Shown one piece after another: positions 27,857 to 36,622 of a stretch of DNA of 64,000 bases. The notes below the pieces were generated by a model. The model ran no database searches, was not told the DNA's origin, and saw nothing but the letters and a program-made list of their open reading frames with translations. Source of the DNA: Okibacterium sp. HSC-33S16 (GTDB taxonomy: Bacteria > Actinomycetota > Actinomycetes > Actinomycetales > Microbacteriaceae); contig NZ_JALJZZ010000007.1 in the NCBI RefSeq assembly GCF_024171565.1, forward strand, positions 62,001 to 126,000, written 5' to 3'. A program made the translations under genes and the position numbers. The first letter of the stretch is position 1; the number at the start of each line of letters is the position of its first letter.

Positions 27857-28827
27857 CGACCACTCCGGGCGTGCCGGGCGTGGGCCGGCTCTGCTGCCAC
27901 GGCGGCGGTGGGCGGCTGGGCGTCGTTCCTGTCGAGACCGTAGTGCCGAAGGAAAAGCTCCTCCAGCGACGGCGGTGTGATCGTCAGGCCTTCGACCCGT
28001 AGGGCGGCGAGCACGGGCAACGCCTCGAGGAGCGTTGCGCTGTCGACCGTGAAGGCGACGCGGCCCGAGTCGATGCGCACGTCGCGTGCCGCCGGAATTC
28101 CGGCCAGGTCGGCTTCGGTGAGGTTCGCGGCCGAGAACGACACCTCCGTCCGGGTGAGCCGGCGGAGTTCGGCGAGTGACCCTTCCTCGACACGGCGCCC
28201 GGCGCGAATGATGCTCACTCGTGAGCAGAGCTGCTCGACCTCGCTGAGGATATGACTCGACAGCAGCACCGTGCCGCCGTCGGCAACGCGCTCACTGAGC
28301 TCGCGGCGGAACACGGCCTCCATCAGCGGGTCGAGCCCCGACGTCGGCTCGTCGAGCAGGTACAGCTCGGCCGGCACGGCGAACGCCGCGACGAGCGCCA
28401 CCTTTTGCCGGTTCCCCTTCGAGTAGGTGCGCCCCTTCTTGCTCGGGTCGAGCTCGAACACGTCGAGGAGGTGCCGTTTGCGTCGATCATATTCATCGCG
28501 TGAACGGATGCCACGCAGCCGGCTGAGCAGATCGATCGCTTCGCCGCCCGTCAGGTTCGGCCACAAACTGACGTCGCCGGGAACGTAAGCGAGCCTGCAG
28601 TGAATGCTGACGGCATCCGTTCGGGAATTCTGTCCGAAGACCGTTGCCTCGCCGCCTGTTGGCCGGGCGAGCCCGAGGAGGATGCGGATTGTCGTCGACT
28701 TTCCGGCACCGTTCGGGCCGAGGAAACCGTGGATCTCACCCGGCTGTACGTCGAGGTCGAGGCCGTCGAGGGCGTGCACCCGACCGAAGTGTTTCTGCAG
28801 GTTGCGAGCCTGGATTACCGTGCTCAT
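27853..28827 (-). CDS. ABC exporter ATP-binding protein
   Basis: An ABC ATPase of about 324 residues: Walker A GPNGAGKST, Walker B LYLLDEPTSGLDP, and switch His in SSHILSEVEQL. The signature motif is YSKGNRQKV in place of LSGGQ, a variant common in this exporter subgroup. After the ATPase core, about 100 extra residues form a C-terminal domain typical of drug or bacteriocin exporters. ATG 28827 is preferred; a GTG at 28839 would add four residues. TAGTGT lies eight bases upstream of the ATG. Confidence 0.88.
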   Translation of the reverse strand: MSTVIQARNLQKHFGRVHALDGLDLDVQPGEIHGFLGPNGAGKSTTIRILLGLARPTGGEATVFGQNSRTDAVSIHCRLAYVPGDVSLWPNLTGGEAIDLLSRLRGIRSRDEYDRRKRHLLDVFELDPSKKGRTYSKGNRQKVALVAAFAVPAELYLLDEPTSGLDPLMEAVFRRELSERVADGGTVLLSSHILSEVEQLCSRVSIIRAGRRVEEGSLAELRRLTRTEVSFSAANLTEADLAGIPAARDVRIDSGRVAFTVDSATLLEALPVLAALRVEGLTITPPSLEELFLRHYGLDRNDAQPPTAAVAAEPAHARHARSGR

Positions 28828-28879
28828 GAAGCCGAACACTACGCCTCAGGGCGACGGTTGGTAAGGGTGTCGGCGGCGA

Positions 28880-29233
28880 CTACTCGACGAGGCAGAACGG
28901 GTGACCGGCTGGGTCGAGGAACACCCGAAAGTCGTCCTCGCGGTAGCCGGCATCGGTCGCTCCGAGGGCGAGCACCTGTTCCTCGGCGGCGTCGAGGTCG
29001 TCGACGGTGACGTCGATGTGGAGCTGTTGCGGCACGACCTGCCCGGGCCACTGCGGTGGGGTGTAGTTCTCGATCTGCTGGAACGAGACGCGGGGACCGC
29101 CTTCGGGCTTTTGCAGGGCAACCCAGTCATCACGGTCAATGATGCGATCCATGCCGAGGAGTTTCTCGTAGAACGAGGCGAGGCCGCGGGCATCCGGGCA
29201 GTCGAGCACGACGCTTCTGAATTCACCAATCAT
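28880..29233 (-). CDS. VOC family (glyoxalase-fold) protein
   Basis: A 117-residue VOC-fold protein: FRSVVLDCPDARGLASFYEKLLGM at the N-terminus and FRVFLDPAGHPFCLVE at the C-terminus, typical of small stand-alone family members. TAGTGT ends six bases before the ATG, so a leaderless start is likely. The DNA immediately upstream holds the second repeat array, just as the first array lies upstream of the other VOC gene at 18866-19339. Substrate unknown. Confidence 0.82.
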   Translation of the reverse strand: MIGEFRSVVLDCPDARGLASFYEKLLGMDRIIDRDDWVALQKPEGGPRVSFQQIENYTPPQWPGQVVPQQLHIDVTVDDLDAAEEQVLALGATDAGYREDDFRVFLDPAGHPFCLVE

Positions 29234-29290
29234 GCCGCGACACTACGACGGAAAGGGCCGCGAACGGAAGGGGCCGCTGCGACCGCCTCG

Positions 29291-29798
29291 GTTGCCCGGT
29301 CGATAGTGGTCGCTCGAGCCCGCTCCCCCGGGCACGACGCCTGGGGCACGACGCACGGGGCGCGCCCCGGGGCGACGCCCTGGGCGATACCCCGGCGTCG
29401 CATTGCTCGGTCTCTAGTGGTCACACACGAGGCCGCTCCCCGGGCACACCTCCGCGTCGCTGCGTTGCTCGGTCTCTAGTGGTCACACACGAGCCCGCTC
29501 CCCGGACACAACGTCCGCGTCGCTGCGTTGCTCGGTCACTAATGGTCGGAATACCCCTCACTTCGAGGTGCCGCATGCGGGTCAGTGGGTTGCTCGGGCA
29601 GAAAGGGTCACTGCACCGCGGTTGCTCCGTCAGTAGTGGTCACTCGCCTCCTTGCTCCGGCGGTAACGGCGGCTTTAAGGCTCGAAACGTGACCTAAAGT
29701 GACCGAGCAACGAATGAGTCGCCCTTTGTGACCGAGCAACGAATGAGTCGCCCTTTGTGACCGAGCAAAGGCTCGAGCAGCCCGTATCGACCGAGCAC
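29291..29798. repeat. interspersed repeat array 2 (same motif family as array 1)
   Basis: This fills most of the 669-base gap between the VOC and MATE genes, which are divergent. Direct copies of TTGCTCSGTCNCTARTGGTC start at about 29291, 29402, 29464, 29527, 29589, 29621 and 29651, first at 62-63-base then at 30-32-base spacing. Inverted copies (CCCTTTGTGACCGAGCAA) follow at about 29691, 29721, 29750 and 29781 with 29-30-base spacing. The layout, direct then inverted, matches array 1. Reading frames here are low-complexity repeat translations. Confidence 0.85.
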
Positions 29799-29833
29799 CG
29801 CCCGGAGGCGGCGGCGAAGGGCACGGCACAGCG

Positions 29834-29854
29834 CGGCGGCGGCGGCGGCGGCGG
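29834..29854. repeat. CGG trinucleotide run
   Basis: Seven perfect CGG units lie between repeat array 2 and the MATE start, embedded in a longer GGC-rich stretch (about 29805-29865). It is non-coding as far as can be seen and could be length-variable. Confidence 0.7.
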
Positions 29855-29902
29855 CGAAGGCTGCGGCACCCCGCCAGACCCGCCCTCCCGTAGGCTCGAG
29901 GG

Positions 29903-31216
29903 GTGAGAACGGTTGACCGCGACATCCTGCGCCTCGCCGTTCCGGCTCTCGGTGCGCTCGTCGCCGAACCGCTTTTCCTCCTCGCCGACTCAGCCATGAT
30001 CGGCCACCTCGGCGTCGCACCACTCGCGGGCCTTGGCCTTGCTGGCGCCATCCTGCAGACGATCATCGGCCTCATGGTGTTTCTCGCATACGCCACCACC
30101 CCGGCCGTGGCCCGCCGACTCGGTGCCGGCGACGAACGCGGCGCCATCTCGGTCGGAATCGACGGCATCTGGTTATCGGTGGCGCTGGGTATGGTGCTCG
30201 CAGTGGCCGGCTTCGCGGCGACGCCACTGATGTTGTCTTGGTTCGGTGCGTCGACGAATGTCACGCAGCAGGCATCCGTTTACCTCTCTATTTCGATGGC
30301 CGGCATCCCCGCGATGCTCCTCGTGTTCGCGGGCACCGGTGTGCTTCGCGGGCTCCAGGACACGCGCACCCCGCTGCTCGTCGCCGGTGTGGGGTTCGCC
30401 GCCAACGTCGTGCTCAACTTCGTCTTCATCTACGCACTCGGCCTCGGCATCGCCGGTTCGGCGATCGGCACCGTCATCGCCCAGTGGGGCATGGCCGGTG
30501 TCTATCTGGCCGTCGTGATGCGGCATGCCCGCCGCACCGGCGCCGACGTCCGGCCATCGCGCGACGGCATCTCCGGCTCAGCGCTGTCTGGCGGCTGGCT
30601 GTTCGTGCGAACGGCGAGCCTCCGCGCGGCCATCCTGCTGGCCACTTTCGTTGCCACGGACCTCGGCAGCACCGAACTCGCCGGCTTCCAGGTCGTCATG
30701 ACCCTTTTCACCCTCACGGCCTTTGTGCTCGACGCGCTGGCCATCGCCGCACAGGCCCTCGTCGGCAAGGGCCTCGGCGCGGCCGACACCGCCGGCGTGC
30801 GCGCCATACTCGTCCGCTGCCTCAGCTGGGGCGTCGGCTCCGGAGTCGTGCTCGGCCTCCTGGTCATGGCCACCGCCCCGGTCACCGGCCTGCTGTTCAC
30901 GGGCGAGGCGGATCTCGCGGCGCTGCTGACACCGAGCCTTGTCGTTCTGGGCATCAGCACCCCGCTTGCCGGGTTCGTCTTCGTGCTCGACGGCGTGCTG
31001 ATCGGCGCCGGCGACGCACGCTATCTCGCGCTCAGCGGCATCCTGAACCTCGCCTGTTTTCTCCCACTCGCGATCTGGGTCGCAACATCGGCACCGAGCG
31101 ATGCGGCCGGCCTGGCCTTCCTCACCGCTGCGTTCTCGCTCGGCTACCTCGCGGCACGGGCCCTCACTCTCGGCCTGCGGGCCCGCACAACGGCATGGAT
31201 GCGCACCGGCATCTAA
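29903..31216 (+). CDS. MATE family efflux transporter (DinF-like)
   Basis: A 437-residue, roughly 12-helix exporter. The DinF-type N-terminus RDILRLAVPALGALVAEPLFLLADSAMIGHLG and the second-repeat FVRTASLRAAILLATFVATDLG identify the family, which exports cationic drugs or metabolites using sodium or proton gradients. The start is GTG, and TAGGCT ends six bases upstream, another leaderless signature. The long open frame antisense to it is a shadow. Confidence 0.93.
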   Translation: MRTVDRDILRLAVPALGALVAEPLFLLADSAMIGHLGVAPLAGLGLAGAILQTIIGLMVFLAYATTPAVARRLGAGDERGAISVGIDGIWLSVALGMVLAVAGFAATPLMLSWFGASTNVTQQASVYLSISMAGIPAMLLVFAGTGVLRGLQDTRTPLLVAGVGFAANVVLNFVFIYALGLGIAGSAIGTVIAQWGMAGVYLAVVMRHARRTGADVRPSRDGISGSALSGGWLFVRTASLRAAILLATFVATDLGSTELAGFQVVMTLFTLTAFVLDALAIAAQALVGKGLGAADTAGVRAILVRCLSWGVGSGVVLGLLVMATAPVTGLLFTGEADLAALLTPSLVVLGISTPLAGFVFVLDGVLIGAGDARYLALSGILNLACFLPLAIWVATSAPSDAAGLAFLTAAFSLGYLAARALTLGLRARTTAWMRTGI

Positions 31217-31231
31217 TGCCAGACTCGAACA

Positions 31232-31798
31232 ATGGCACCACGCATCATCGTTGCTCACGGCTACAACGCCGCCCCCGATCGTCACTGGTTTCCCTGGCTG
31301 ACCGAACAGTTCGCGCCGGGCATGGTCCGCGTTCCGGCCCTGCCGAACTCCACGGCGCCCGAGCGTGAGCCGTGGGTCGAGACGCTCTCTGCTGCCATCG
31401 GCGAGGTTGACGATGAGACCATCCTCATTGGACACAGCCTGGGCTCCATAACGACGCTGCGCGTTCTTGAGCGGATGCCACGCCCCTGGCGGTTGCGCGG
31501 CCTCATCCTCGTCGCCGGATTCGTGTCTGCGCTGCCAAATTTGCCCCAGCTCAGCGCGTTCACGGCGCCACCCATCGATCTTCGCGCTCTCGCGGACACC
31601 ATCACGCACCGCGCTGTCCTGGGCTCGGACAACGACACCACCGTTGCCCCTCCGTTCACTGCGGAGTTGGCCCATGAGCTCGACGCTCCGCTGACGATCG
31701 TGCCGGGTGGAGGGCATTTCGTCGACAGGTTGGGCTGCTATTCCATACCTGAACTGCTTCCCGTGGTCAACGGGATGCTGGAAACTCGGGTGCCCTGA
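31232..31798 (+). CDS. RBBP9/YdeN-type serine hydrolase
   Basis: A 188-residue small alpha/beta hydrolase. The motif VAHGYNAAPDRHWFPWL at the N-terminus, the nucleophile elbow GHSLGS, an Asp in LGSDNDTTV, and the His in GGGHFVDR fit the RBBP9/YdeN group. It follows the MATE gene by 15 bases. CAGACT lies six bases before the ATG. Physiological substrate unknown. Confidence 0.85.
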   Translation: MAPRIIVAHGYNAAPDRHWFPWLTEQFAPGMVRVPALPNSTAPEREPWVETLSAAIGEVDDETILIGHSLGSITTLRVLERMPRPWRLRGLILVAGFVSALPNLPQLSAFTAPPIDLRALADTITHRAVLGSDNDTTVAPPFTAELAHELDAPLTIVPGGGHFVDRLGCYSIPELLPVVNGMLETRVP

Positions 31799-31859
31799 CA
31801 CCATCGAAGAACGGCGCTGAGGTATCGCGTCGTTCCCCGATGAAGCAGGAAAGGTTCTC

Positions 31860-32756
31860 ATGTCGCCCGACCAGCACACGTTCGAAGATCCAAGCAAGAA
31901 GTACTCCGACATCGACACCACGGCCCAGTCGCAAGACGGCCCCGGCCTCGACGCCGACCTCGTTGAAACCGCCGACCACGGCGAGAAGAGCTACCACGGC
32001 GCTGGCCGCCTGAAGGGCCGTAAAGCCCTCATCACCGGCGCAGACTCCGGCATCGGCGCTGCCGTCGCCATCGCTTTCGCCCGTGAGGGTGCCGACGTCG
32101 CCATCTCCTACTTGCCCGAGGAAGAGGAAGACGCCCAGCGCATCGTCGGTCTCATCCAGGACGCCGGGCGAAAAGCCGTCGCGATCCCCGGCGACCTCAC
32201 CGACGTGACCTACTGCCGCGACCTCGTTGAGCGCGTGGTATCTGACCTCGGCGGCCTGGACATCCTCGTTAACAATGCCGGAAAACAGCAGCACGTCGAA
32301 GACCTGCTCGATCTGACCGACGAGCAATTCGACGAGACCTTCAAGACCAACGTCTACGCGATGTTCTGGGTCACCAAGGCGGCGCTGAAGCACCTCGGCC
32401 CCGGCTCGACGATCATTAACACCTCGTCGATCCAGGCCTACCAGCCGTCGGAGAACCTGGTCGACTACGCCACAACCAAGGCCTCGATCAACACCTTCTC
32501 CAAGGCACTCGCCCAGCAGCTCGCGCCTAAGGGAATCCGGGTGAACATCGTGGCGCCCGGCCCGATCTGGACTCCGCTGCAGACGGCGGGCGGCCAGCCC
32601 ACTGAGGCACTGCCCAGCTTCGGTGAGGACACGCCGCTCGGACGCCCCGGCCAACCGGCTGAGCTCGCACCGGCCTACGTGTTCCTGGCGTCGGGCGAGT
32701 CGAGCTATGTCTCGGGAGAGACCCTTCACGTGAACGGCGGGATGCCGACGCCGTAA
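31860..32756 (+). CDS. SDR family oxidoreductase (YghA/YhdF-like)
   Basis: A 298-residue short-chain dehydrogenase. A 50-residue N-terminal extension typical of the YghA-like group precedes the cofactor site TGADSGIGAA (59-68); NNAG, the catalytic Ser in NTSSIQAY, and YATTKAS (Tyr and Lys of the active site) follow. The C-terminus ends YVSGETLHVNGGMPTP. An AAAGG ribosome site stands before the ATG. Probably an NADP-linked aldehyde or ketone reductase; substrate unknown. Confidence 0.9.
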   Translation: MSPDQHTFEDPSKKYSDIDTTAQSQDGPGLDADLVETADHGEKSYHGAGRLKGRKALITGADSGIGAAVAIAFAREGADVAISYLPEEEEDAQRIVGLIQDAGRKAVAIPGDLTDVTYCRDLVERVVSDLGGLDILVNNAGKQQHVEDLLDLTDEQFDETFKTNVYAMFWVTKAALKHLGPGSTIINTSSIQAYQPSENLVDYATTKASINTFSKALAQQLAPKGIRVNIVAPGPIWTPLQTAGGQPTEALPSFGEDTPLGRPGQPAELAPAYVFLASGESSYVSGETLHVNGGMPTP

Positions 32757-32763
32757 CACCCGC

Positions 32764-32791
32764 GTGCCGTCCGCCGCATGGCGGGCGGCAC
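32764..32791 (+). terminator. terminator downstream of the SDR gene
   Basis: A 12-base stem (GTGCCGTCCGCC against GGCGGGCGGCAC, one G-U pair) with a GCAT loop, followed by CTTCTTC. An ATG in the loop at 32778 is in frame with the next gene but is unlikely to be its start. Confidence 0.75.
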
Positions 32792-32834
32792 CTTCTTCAG
32801 TGAGGTGATCCGACCGAGGCGGACAGGAACAACG

Positions 32835-34664
32835 GTGACAGCGAAACGTGGGACCGGGCCGTTGCGACCGGCCAACCCTGCCGGTGCGCTCGAGCGAACC
32901 GACGGATACGCCGACCTCCGCGGTTACGCCGGAATCGGCGACGGCCGAACGGTCGCTCTCATCGCGCTCGACGGCTCGGTCGACTGGTTGCCCATCCCGG
33001 CGCTCGACTCCAAGCCGGTGTTTGCGGCCCTGCTCGATGCCGAACACGGCGGACGCATCACCCTGTCACCGGTGGAACCGTTCACGGCGACGCGGGCCTA
33101 TATTTCCGGAACGAACGTGTTGCAGACGACGTTCGAGACGGCATCCGGGATCGTTCGCATCACTGACGCGCTGGTGACAGGTGTCGCCGGACGGCTGCCG
33201 TGGACGGAACTGGCGCGGCGGGTCGACGGTGTTCGAGGCTCGGTTGCCGTGAGGTGGTCGGTCCAGCCCGGGCGAACGCTCCGCACGACGATGCCGTGGG
33301 TGGACCGGACGGCAAACTGGCCGGTGATCCGGGCAGATGGCGTGATGCTCGCGGTCACCGGGGTGGAGCACGGGCCGAACGAACCGGGCACTCACCAATT
33401 GGACGGGAAGTTCACCACGAGCGAGGGGTCACGGCACCTCATCGCGGTGTCGGGCACGGCGCGCGAGCCGATTCATCCGCCGAATCCGCGCAACGTTGAC
33501 CGCGGCATCGACCGAACGGTGGAGAACTGGCGCGCCTGGTCCCGGGAGTTCTCGTTCGACGGGCCGTGGTCGGACGCGGTCCAGCGCAGCGCCCTCGCTC
33601 TCAAGCTGCTCATCCACAGCCCGACCGGGGCGATCGCCGCCGCAGCGACGACCTCGCTGCCCGAGACGATCAGCGGGGGTAAAAACTGGGATTACCGGTT
33701 CGCCTGGGTGCGGGATGTGGCGTACACACTGCAGTCCATGATCCGATTCGGACTGCGCGAGGAGAGCCAGGCCGCGGTGTCCTGGCTGCTCACCACGATC
33801 CGGAAGCACGGGCCGAACCTCGAGGTGTTCTACACGCTCGATGGTGAGATCCCCGACGAAATCGAGCACACCGAGGCACCCGGCTGGCGCGAACTCGGCC
33901 CGGTGGTGTGCGGTAACGATGCCAAGCACCAGTTGCAGCTCGGGCCGTACGGCGACCTGTTCGACGTGATGCGGAGCTATGTCGACGCGGGCAACGTGCT
34001 CGACGCTGAAACCGGTCGCTCCCTCGCGGCGGTGGCCGATCGAGCCTGCGACGACTGGCAGAAGCCCGATGCTGGCATCTGGGAGCTCAAGGAGATTCGG
34101 CACTACACCACCTCCAAGCTGGGCTGCTGGCAGGCGCTGTCGAGCGCCGTTCACCTGGCGGAGCTCGGCGAGGTACCCGGCGATGCCGCCCGCTGGGAGG
34201 TCGAGCGCGACCGCATCGCCGACTGGGTCGCGGAGAACTGCTGGTCGGAGGACCGCCAAAGCTACACCATGTACCCCGGTTCAGACGAGCTGGATGCGTC
34301 CATCCTGCTGCATGCGCCGAGCGGCTTTGATCGCGGCGAGCGGATGTCACGCACGATCGATGCGATTGCCGCCGAGCTCGGCGAAGGTCCGCTCGTTTAC
34401 CGGTACACGGGCATGCGTGAGGAGGAAGGAACCTTCGTGGCCTGCGCCTTCTGGCGGGCGGCGGCGCTCGCGTGTGTGGGCCGGATGGCTGAAGCGAAGG
34501 CGCTGATGGAAGAGCTCATCGGCTTGGCCAACGACGTGGGAATGTACGCGGAGATGATCGACGCTGATTCGCTCGACTTCGTCGGAAACCTGCCCCAGGG
34601 CCTCAGCCACCTCTCGCTCATCTATACGGCCATCCTGATCGCCGAGCTGGACGACGGAAATTAA
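32835..34664 (+). CDS. glycoside hydrolase family 15 protein (glucoamylase/trehalase-like)
   Basis: About 609 residues. The bacterial GH15 N-terminal domain (GYADLRGYAGIGDGRTVALIALDGSVDWLPIP) is followed by the (alpha/alpha)6 catalytic domain with ISGGKNWDYRFAWVRDVAYTLQ and later EEEGTFVACAFWRAAALA. Actinobacterial members include the mycobacterial GH15 trehalase, so trehalose or alpha-glucan breakdown is likely. There is no signal peptide, so it should act in the cytoplasm. GTG 32835 follows AGGA by six bases; the earlier ATG 32778 lies in the preceding gene's terminator loop. Confidence 0.88.
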   Translation: MTAKRGTGPLRPANPAGALERTDGYADLRGYAGIGDGRTVALIALDGSVDWLPIPALDSKPVFAALLDAEHGGRITLSPVEPFTATRAYISGTNVLQTTFETASGIVRITDALVTGVAGRLPWTELARRVDGVRGSVAVRWSVQPGRTLRTTMPWVDRTANWPVIRADGVMLAVTGVEHGPNEPGTHQLDGKFTTSEGSRHLIAVSGTAREPIHPPNPRNVDRGIDRTVENWRAWSREFSFDGPWSDAVQRSALALKLLIHSPTGAIAAAATTSLPETISGGKNWDYRFAWVRDVAYTLQSMIRFGLREESQAAVSWLLTTIRKHGPNLEVFYTLDGEIPDEIEHTEAPGWRELGPVVCGNDAKHQLQLGPYGDLFDVMRSYVDAGNVLDAETGRSLAAVADRACDDWQKPDAGIWELKEIRHYTTSKLGCWQALSSAVHLAELGEVPGDAARWEVERDRIADWVAENCWSEDRQSYTMYPGSDELDASILLHAPSGFDRGERMSRTIDAIAAELGEGPLVYRYTGMREEEGTFVACAFWRAAALACVGRMAEAKALMEELIGLANDVGMYAEMIDADSLDFVGNLPQGLSHLSLIYTAILIAELDDGN

Positions 34665-34740
34665 CGGCTCGGTTGACCGGCCATCCACCGATCGGTTGAC
34701 CTGTGAATCAGCCGAGCCACCTCTGTTGCGCAAGGGGGTG

Positions 34741-34755
34741 ACAGGACGATCCTGT
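34741..34755. promoter_or_regulatory. palindrome in front of the exporter/two-component operon
   Basis: ACAGGA-CGA-TCCTGT is a perfect six-base-arm palindrome ending four bases before the ABC ATPase start codon. It could be an operator for the LuxR-type regulator encoded at the end of the same operon, or a hairpin limiting translation. Two direct GGTTGACC repeats lie slightly upstream (34671 and 34694). Confidence 0.35.
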
Positions 34756-34759
34756 AACC

Positions 34760-35701
34760 ATGACCTCTTCGACGAGCGCGCCACAGGCATCCGCAGATCT
34801 GTCCGACCCGCCCGTCGTCCAGGTGCGGAACCTCGTCAAGCGCTACGGCGCACACGCCGCCGTGCGTGGGGTGAGCTTTGACATCTCGCGCGGCGAGACG
34901 TTCGCGCTGCTCGGGCCGAATGGTGCGGGCAAGTCGACGACTATCGAGATTCTCGAGGGCTACCGCGACCGCTCGAGCGGCGAGGTGCGCGTGCTCGGCG
35001 TCGACCCGCAGAAGGGCGACCTGGCCTGGAAAGCACAACTCGGCATCGTGCTGCAGTCGAGCGCGGAGGCCGCGCACGTCACCGTGCGGGAGCAGGTCGA
35101 GCAGTTCGCGGCCTACTACACGCACCCCAGGGACGTCGACGAGGTGATCGCCGCCGTCGGGCTGACCGAGAAGGCCGGGACCCGCATCGGCAAACTCTCC
35201 GGCGGACAGCGTCGGCGCGTCGACGTGGCGCTCGGTGTCATCGGGCGCCCGCAACTGCTCTTCCTGGACGAGCCCACAACGGGGTTCGACCCCGAGGCAC
35301 GCCGCCACTTCTGGGAACTCATCCGCTCGCTCAAGGCCGAGGGCACGACGATCCTGCTCACCACCCACTACCTCGACGAGGCCGCCCAGCTCGCTGACCG
35401 GGTCGCCGTCATCGCCGCGGGGCAACTCGTCGAAATCGGGCCGGTCGGCACCATCGGCGGCGCAGACGCCCGGACTCCGGTCGTGCGCTGGCGCGATGCG
35501 ACCGGCCTGCGCGAGGAACGCACCTCTGAACCGGCCGCTTTTGTCACGGCGCTCGCGTTGCAGTCCGGCACTGAGCCGCGCGATCTCGAGGTGATTCGGC
35601 CGAGCCTTGAGGACATTTACCTCGGCCTCGTTGCAGCAGCCGATGCTGAAGCGGCTGAAGCGGCGGAAACGACCGAACCGACTGGAGCAGCGCATGTCTG
35701 A
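34760..35701 (+). CDS. ABC exporter ATP-binding protein (DrrA-like)
   Basis: A 313-residue ABC ATPase: Walker A GPNGAGKST, signature LSGGQRRRV, Walker B LLFLDEPTTGFDP, and switch His in TTHYLDEAAQLADR. After the core there is a DrrA-like C-terminal extension ending in an Ala/Glu-rich tail. It heads a four-gene unit of ATPase, permease, sensor kinase and response regulator, a common actinobacterial arrangement where the two-component pair controls the exporter. Confidence 0.92.
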   Translation: MTSSTSAPQASADLSDPPVVQVRNLVKRYGAHAAVRGVSFDISRGETFALLGPNGAGKSTTIEILEGYRDRSSGEVRVLGVDPQKGDLAWKAQLGIVLQSSAEAAHVTVREQVEQFAAYYTHPRDVDEVIAAVGLTEKAGTRIGKLSGGQRRRVDVALGVIGRPQLLFLDEPTTGFDPEARRHFWELIRSLKAEGTTILLTTHYLDEAAQLADRVAVIAAGQLVEIGPVGTIGGADARTPVVRWRDATGLREERTSEPAAFVTALALQSGTEPRDLEVIRPSLEDIYLGLVAAADAEAAEAAETTEPTGAAHV

Positions 35702-36566
35702 ATCGACACTCACTCGACCGACAGCGGCGAAACCGATCCCAGCGCTGCCGCGTGGCCGTGGCATCCGTTTGGGCCTGAAGAGGATTGGGTATGAGACGAA
35801 GACCTACTTTCGGGTCGGCGACCAGGTGTTCTTTACCTTTCTGTTTCCGGTCGTCATGCTCGCAATTTTCGCGACGGCGTTCAGTACGTCGGGCAACATT
35901 GGGACGAACCCCGATGGCAGCGGCGGCATCACGCAGGGCGCGTATTACCTGCCGGGGATGATTGCGGCGGGCATCCTGCTCTCGGGGGTGCAGAACCTCG
36001 CCACCGACATCGCCACCGAGAAGAGTGACGGGACGCTCAAGCGGTTGGGCGGATCACCGCTGCCCGTGATCAGTTACTTCATCGGCAAGATGGGGCAGGT
36101 CTTCGTCACGTCGCTCGCGCAGATTGCACTGTTGCTGCTGGTCGCTCGGGTCGTGTTCGCCATCGAACTACCGACCGAACCCGAGCTGTGGGCCCGGTTC
36201 GTCTGGCTCTACCTCCTCGGCATCATCACGTCAGCGGTGCTGGGGATCGCACTGTCGGCCGTGCCGCGGAGCGGGAAGAGTGCGACGGCCGTCGTAATTC
36301 CGATCGTGCTGGTGCTGCAGTTCATCTCGGGTGTCTACCTGATGTTCACCATGCTGCCCGAGTGGCTCCAGAACATCGCCAGTGTCTTCCCGCTCAAGTG
36401 GCTCGCGCAGGGCATGCGCTCGGTGTTCCTGCCCGAAAACTTCGCACCGCTTGAGCAGAACGCCGGCTGGGAACTCGGCTGGGTGGCAGCCATCATGCTC
36501 ATCTGGTGCGTCGTGGGGCTGCTGCTCTGCCGGTTCACCTTCCGCTGGATCCGCAAGGACGGCTGA
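35694..36566 (+). CDS. ABC exporter permease (ABC-2 type, DrrB-like)
   Basis: A 290-residue permease with about six hydrophobic segments and the ABC-2 pattern: cytoplasmic N-terminus, YETKTYFRVGDQVFFTFLFPVVMLAIF, YYLPGMIAAGILLSGVQNL, and a C-terminal pair of helices. The ATG at 35694 overlaps the ATPase stop by eight bases and has GGAG upstream, so the longer frame from 35607 is not used. Confidence 0.9.
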   Translation: MSESTLTRPTAAKPIPALPRGRGIRLGLKRIGYETKTYFRVGDQVFFTFLFPVVMLAIFATAFSTSGNIGTNPDGSGGITQGAYYLPGMIAAGILLSGVQNLATDIATEKSDGTLKRLGGSPLPVISYFIGKMGQVFVTSLAQIALLLLVARVVFAIELPTEPELWARFVWLYLLGIITSAVLGIALSAVPRSGKSATAVVIPIVLVLQFISGVYLMFTMLPEWLQNIASVFPLKWLAQGMRSVFLPENFAPLEQNAGWELGWVAAIMLIWCVVGLLLCRFTFRWIRKDG

Positions 36567-36622
36567 CGCCGGAGGTGTCCGAACCGGCACCCGCCCGTCA
36601 CCGAATGCGAGAGAGTAGTGCC

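Noticed and set aside
19438-29798. CRISPR arrays at the two repeat clusters
   Set aside because: Copies occur in both orientations, spacers are themselves repeated, spacing differs between arrays, and no cas genes are present.
30578-31921. 447-codon minus-strand frame
   Set aside because: Antisense to the MATE and hydrolase genes, with no recognisable domain; typical high-GC shadow.
31767-33047. 426-codon minus-strand frame
   Set aside because: Antisense to the SDR gene and the start of the GH15 gene; no domain or translation signal.
34661-35764. 367-codon minus-strand frame
   Set aside because: Antisense to the ABC ATPase gene, whose Walker motifs and operon context are clear.
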